This document shows positions 62,972 through 64,000 of a stretch of 64,000 bases of DNA, in pieces. The DNA is taken from positions 1 to 64,000 of the forward strand of contig CAYJGG010000001.1 of the NCBI GenBank assembly GCA_964369915.1, given 5' to 3'. The position numbers and the translations under genes are program-made. Source of the DNA: RGIG3102 sp964369915 (GTDB taxonomy: Bacteria > Bacillota > Clostridia > Oscillospirales > Ruminococcaceae). The stretch's first letter is position 1; each line of letters begins with the position of its first letter. The notes below the pieces were generated by a model. That model ran no database searches and had not been told where the DNA came from. It saw only the letters and a list, made by a program, of their open reading frames with translations.

Positions 62972-63685
62972 TTAAAAAGACTGCTTTATCTTTAAAATTT
63001 CACTAATATTTAGTTTTTTATATTCACCTTCTTTTAAATTTTCATCTAAAAGAAGATTTCCTATTTTTATTCTATGTAATTCATCTACTCCTATACTAAA
63101 AACTCCAAGCATTCTTTTTATTTGATGATACACGCCTTGATGAAGAATTACTGTTGCAGTTTTATTATCATTTTCAAATGGAATTATACTTGCAGATTTT
63201 AAAATAGTGCCATCTTTTAAAGTTACTCCTTTTTCAAAGCCTTCTACAACTTCATTTGTAATAGCTGAATCTGTTTTAATAATATAAGTTTTTGGAACAT
63301 GCTTTTTAGGACTTAGTATATCATGGGCAAAATTTCCATCATCAGTTAATAACACAAAGCCAGTTGAAGTTTTATCTAGTCTTCCTGCTGGAAATAAATT
63401 TCTTTTTGGAAAATCATTTTTAACTAAATCCACGACTGTTTTATCATTATTATCGTTAGTTGCACTAACAATACCTTTTGGTTTATTAAGCATTATATAA
63501 ATAAATTCTTCATACTTATAATCTATGCCTTTAATATTTATTATATTATTAGTATCAGTTTTAAAATCAATTTTTGTTACCACTTCATTATTTATAATAA
63601 CAGACTTTGAATTTATTATCTTTTTTGCATCTTGCCTTGATACGCTTAATATTTCACTAACTAGCTTGTCCAGTCTAATTTGCAT
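62972..63685 (-). CDS. RsuA-family ribosomal pseudouridine synthase
   Basis: 237 residues. Short S4-like RNA-binding start (RLDKLVSEILSVSRQDAKKII) and the pseudouridine synthase domain with MLNKPKGIVSAT, catalytic Asp in AGRLDKTSTG and HQGVYHQIKRM. The length matches RsuA, which acts on 16S rRNA, rather than the longer RluB type; the exact target is inference. Confidence 0.92.
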   Translation of the reverse strand: MQIRLDKLVSEILSVSRQDAKKIINSKSVIINNEVVTKIDFKTDTNNIINIKGIDYKYEEFIYIMLNKPKGIVSATNDNNDKTVVDLVKNDFPKRNLFPAGRLDKTSTGFVLLTDDGNFAHDILSPKKHVPKTYIIKTDSAITNEVVEGFEKGVTLKDGTILKSASIIPFENDNKTATVILHQGVYHQIKRMLGVFSIGVDELHRIKIGNLLLDENLKEGEYKKLNISEILKIKQSF

Positions 63686-63772
63686 ATTTATTTCATTCCT
63701 TTATATATAATTATAGCCTTTTGTGACTAATTTTCTTGTTATATTATATCACAAAAGGCTTATTTTTTAAAA

Positions 63773-64000
63773 TTATTCTTCAGGAAGGTAAAAAGTAGTG
63801 CTCGCCTCTGGTTCTTCTTCTATTGTTATATCTTCGCTCGCTTCTCCTAAAACTTCAGGAGTTTCGTCTGTAATTAATAAAGTTTGATTAACTCTTGTAG
63901 TTAAAGGTACTGCTATTCCGCCTGGATTTTCTAAAATATATGAGCCAATTAATTCATCTTTTTTAACAAGCATAACTATAACGCCCTCTTTATTTTCAAC
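63773..64000 (-). CDS. C-terminal fragment of an unidentified protein, cut by the window edge
   Basis: The reading frame is open to the right edge, so only the last 75 residues are seen, and the internal Met at 63973 is probably not the start. The visible part has a beta-rich piece (GVIVMLVKKDELIGSYILENPGG) and an acidic tail (DITIEEEPEAST) ending LPEE. It could be the end of a secreted or membrane protein, but I cannot assign a family. Confidence 0.6.
   Translation of the reverse strand, partial: VENKEGVIVMLVKKDELIGSYILENPGGIAVPLTTRVNQTLLITDETPEVLGEASEDITIEEEPEASTTFYLPEE

Noticed and set aside
63716..63770. Terminator at AGCCTTTTGTGA...TCACAAAAGGCT
   Set aside because: The inverted repeat is real, but its U-run is on the plus-strand side where no gene ends; the minus-strand side lacks one, so the role is unclear.

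Overview
The window is AT-rich chromosomal DNA from a Gram-positive, anaerobic member of the Clostridia. Indicators are the low GC, AGGAGG-type ribosome binding sites, a PerR / reverse-rubrerythrin pair, formate-tetrahydrofolate ligase, a zinc-ribbon L32, DUF951, DUF512 and DUF1576 proteins, a YtrA-type GntR-ABC operon and an FtsEX-M23-S41 cluster. The gene complement looks most like Lachnospirales-type lineages, but that placement is inference. I annotate 61 protein-coding genes, one of them cut by the right edge. I see no tRNA, rRNA, CRISPR array, insertion sequence or prophage.

Layout. 1-3.6 kb: an ADP-ribosylation module on the minus strand (zinc macrodomain, SirTM-type sirtuin, Old Yellow Enzyme) diverging from a putative nuclease-fold/winged-helix protein. 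3.7-7.5 kb: HtrA protease divergent from an OmpR-type two-component system, with matching regulator boxes in both promoters. 7.6-8.8 kb: SPFH membrane protein with a ribbon-helix-helix protein. 9-16.7 kb: two tandem S9 peptidases, adenine deaminase and a PepF-like peptidase. 16.7-20.4 kb: GntR-ABC transporter operon and a TIKI/EreA-like lipoprotein. 20.6-21.6 kb: PerR and reverse rubrerythrin. 21.7-25.5 kb: DUF1576 membrane protein and a PadR-DUF1700-DUF4097 operon. 25.6-30.6 kb: M18 aminopeptidase, lytic transglycosylase, CoaE, Sua5, RF1, DUF951. 30.8-36.1 kb: S1-domain protein, REC-GGDEF protein and a polar amino acid ABC transporter. 36.2-40.4 kb: YceD-L32-DUF512-Der-PlsY. 40.6-49.3 kb: a P-loop protein, Pgi, a D,D-carboxypeptidase, MtaB, an SGNH-hydrolase/Ig-like surface protein, a small membrane protein and threonine aldolase. 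49.4-55.1 kb: a very unusual CinA-transmembrane-SpoIID fusion, then ThiI with its cysteine desulfurase. 55.3-57.2 kb: formate-THF ligase and a DUF5808 protein. 57.3-62.6 kb: FtsE-FtsX-M23 hydrolase-S41-like protein, preceded by a PucR/CdaR-type regulator. 62.6-64 kb: a structured intergenic region, an RsuA-family pseudouridine synthase and a truncated gene.

Functional themes. Envelope maintenance dominates: HtrA with its two-component system, FtsEX with an M23 hydrolase and a degenerate S41 partner, a lytic transglycosylase, a carboxypeptidase, an SGNH protein and the SpoIID fusion. tRNA and translation genes recur (Sua5, MtaB, ThiI with desulfurase, RF1, L32, Der, pseudouridine synthase). 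Four small regulators (GntR, PerR, PadR, RHH) each sit beside symmetric or repeated DNA in their own promoter, which suggests autoregulation. The strongest oddities are the cytosolic CinA domain joined through a membrane helix and a sortase-like region without catalytic residues to an extracellular SpoIID domain, the SirTM/zinc-macrodomain/OYE set, and an S41-family protein lacking its active-site residues in the FtsEX operon. All functions are read by eye from translated motifs; no database search or folding program was run.
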